A stretch of DNA of 64,000 nt. Origin: GCA-2748575 sp965222725 (GTDB taxonomy: Bacteria > Pseudomonadota > Gammaproteobacteria > Pseudomonadales > Ketobacteraceae). A model generated the notes under the pieces. That model did not search any database. It was not told the origin of the DNA and saw nothing but the letters and a program-made list of their open reading frames with translations. Location of the stretch: assembly GCA_965222725.1 (NCBI GenBank), contig OZ244969.1, positions 4,092,001 through 4,156,000 on the forward strand, given 5' to 3'. This document shows, one piece after another, positions 63,299 to 64,000 of this stretch; the stretch's first letter is position 1, and each line of letters opens with the position of its first letter. Both the position numbers and the translations under genes were made by a program.

Positions 63299-63568
63299 GA
63301 TATCTCCTTAAGTCGAATTAAAATCCGGATAGGAAAGAGGGTGCACATTACATGCCAGCAAAATCTGCCGCTGGTATCCGTTAATGATTCGTTAAAAGCA
63401 GCAACAAATGCAATTCCGTATGTAGAAATTACAAGCATATGCACAGACGATTGGGTTCTAAACGCCAGCGTGGCGTGTTGGCGCGGGTGTTGGCTACAGA
63501 CCCTAAGTTGGCATTATATTTTCATGTCTTTTAATGAGTTAAGAGATCAATCTCGAGTGGAGGATATT

Positions 63569-63913
63569 ATGCAAGCCATAGACAGAAACAACTTGCAGGC
63601 TTCATTGAAGACGAATCCGGATTTGGTATTGATTGAAGTACTCGATGAGGATGAATTCAATAATTTCCATTTGCCTTATTCGGTCAATATTCCACTGAAT
63701 AAGGATTTTGAAGCTAATGTGACAGCGGCGGTACCGGATAAAGACAAACCGGTGGTGGTGTATTGCAAAGATAAAGGCTGTGATGCCTCAGAAAAAGCCG
63801 CCAAGCGTATCGAAGTACTGGGTTACTCAGAGGTGTACGATTACGAGGAAGGAAAAGACGACTGGAAAGACGCCGGATTGCCCATTGCGTCCAATGAAGA
63901 AACCCACCATTGA
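63569..63913 (+). CDS. single-domain rhodanese-like protein
   Basis: A 114-residue rhodanese-fold protein. ATG 63569 is chosen because GTGGAGG lies just upstream; the open frame extends far 5' without a coding look. Motifs are LVLIEVLDEDEFNNFHLPYS and the active loop VVVYCKDKGCDASEKAAKRI, with the candidate catalytic Cys, and YDYEEGKDDWKDAGLPI. Sulfur transfer is likely; the substrate is unknown. Confidence 0.88.
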   Translation: MQAIDRNNLQASLKTNPDLVLIEVLDEDEFNNFHLPYSVNIPLNKDFEANVTAAVPDKDKPVVVYCKDKGCDASEKAAKRIEVLGYSEVYDYEEGKDDWKDAGLPIASNEETHH

Positions 63914-63923
63914 CAGACAAGTG

Positions 63924-63960
63924 TAAGGTAAGGGCGTCGTGTGACGACACCCTTACCTTA
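63924..63960 (+). terminator. hairpin after the rhodanese gene
   Basis: TAAGGTAAGGG-CGTCGT and ACGAC-A-CCCTTACCTTA pair around a GTG loop with a one-base bulge, 11 bases after the rhodanese stop. No good U-tract follows. Confidence 0.7.
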
Positions 63961-64000
63961 ATCGGGATGTCACTTGAATCAGGATCTGACCCGGAAATTG

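Noticed and set aside
1..64000. CRISPR arrays, rRNA and tRNA genes
   Set aside because: Reading both strands I saw no regularly spaced repeats and no cloverleaf- or rRNA-like segments; a covariance-model search would be decisive.

Overview
The window looks like chromosome, or a large replicon, of a Gram-negative gammaproteobacterium, probably aquatic. It carries outer-membrane lipoproteins, RND tripartite pumps, FadE, SelO, a WS/DGAT wax-ester synthase and two hybrid sensor kinases. The genus cannot be named from the sequence alone; oil- or wax-metabolising marine groups are only an inference from WS/DGAT plus FadE.

Positions 1 to about 34754 form a composite heavy-metal resistance island. 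From left to right it holds: the end of a czcCB-type operon with a small His/Cys-rich leader gene (1-2109); a Pb/Cd-type module (HMA-tagged CDF transporter, a frameshifted PbrR-like regulator, a PbrT-like cytochrome c-FTR1 permease; 2301-5733); a Cu/Ag-type cusCBA operon with a Cys/His-rich leader gene (6030-12768), followed by a decayed second cusA end; an ArsP-like permease; remnants of a SpoIIAA-like gene; czcD-ynfA and a methyltransferase (15000-16992); a complete czcCBA operon (17148-23845); a second Pb/Cd module with an intact PbrR-like regulator, lspA and a DUF411 gene (24002-26353); a mer operon merRTPFCA (26747-30334); an AAA ATPase gene; and a Tn3-family transposase whose right end lies near 34754. 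Three almost identical MerR-type operators (3237, 5710, 25920) tie both Pb/Cd modules to what is probably one working regulator.

The island's right end lies inside a hybrid histidine kinase gene, of which only the 3' part remains (34760-36922). Beyond it comes a cluster of secreted or surface genes (37034-47978). It has a 1253-residue lipoprotein with PA14-like, bulb-lectin, LamG-like and di-heme peroxidase parts; a convergent three-gene operon that begins with a metallophosphoesterase lipoprotein carrying the same N-terminal module; a TPR-LysM lipoprotein; a protein with two metzincin zinc sites; and an unknown propeller-like protein. This cluster is the best candidate for an undescribed system.

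From 48111 to the end the content is more ordinary chromosome: WS/DGAT, a 7TMR-DISM hybrid kinase, SelO, a Gfo/Idh/MocA oxidoreductase, two TetR regulators, a MAPEG protein, a compact diguanylate cyclase / MinD-like ATPase / DUF211 / VIT-like operon, a coiled-coil protein, a small ferritin-like protein, FadE and a rhodanese. No rRNA, tRNA or CRISPR array was recognised.
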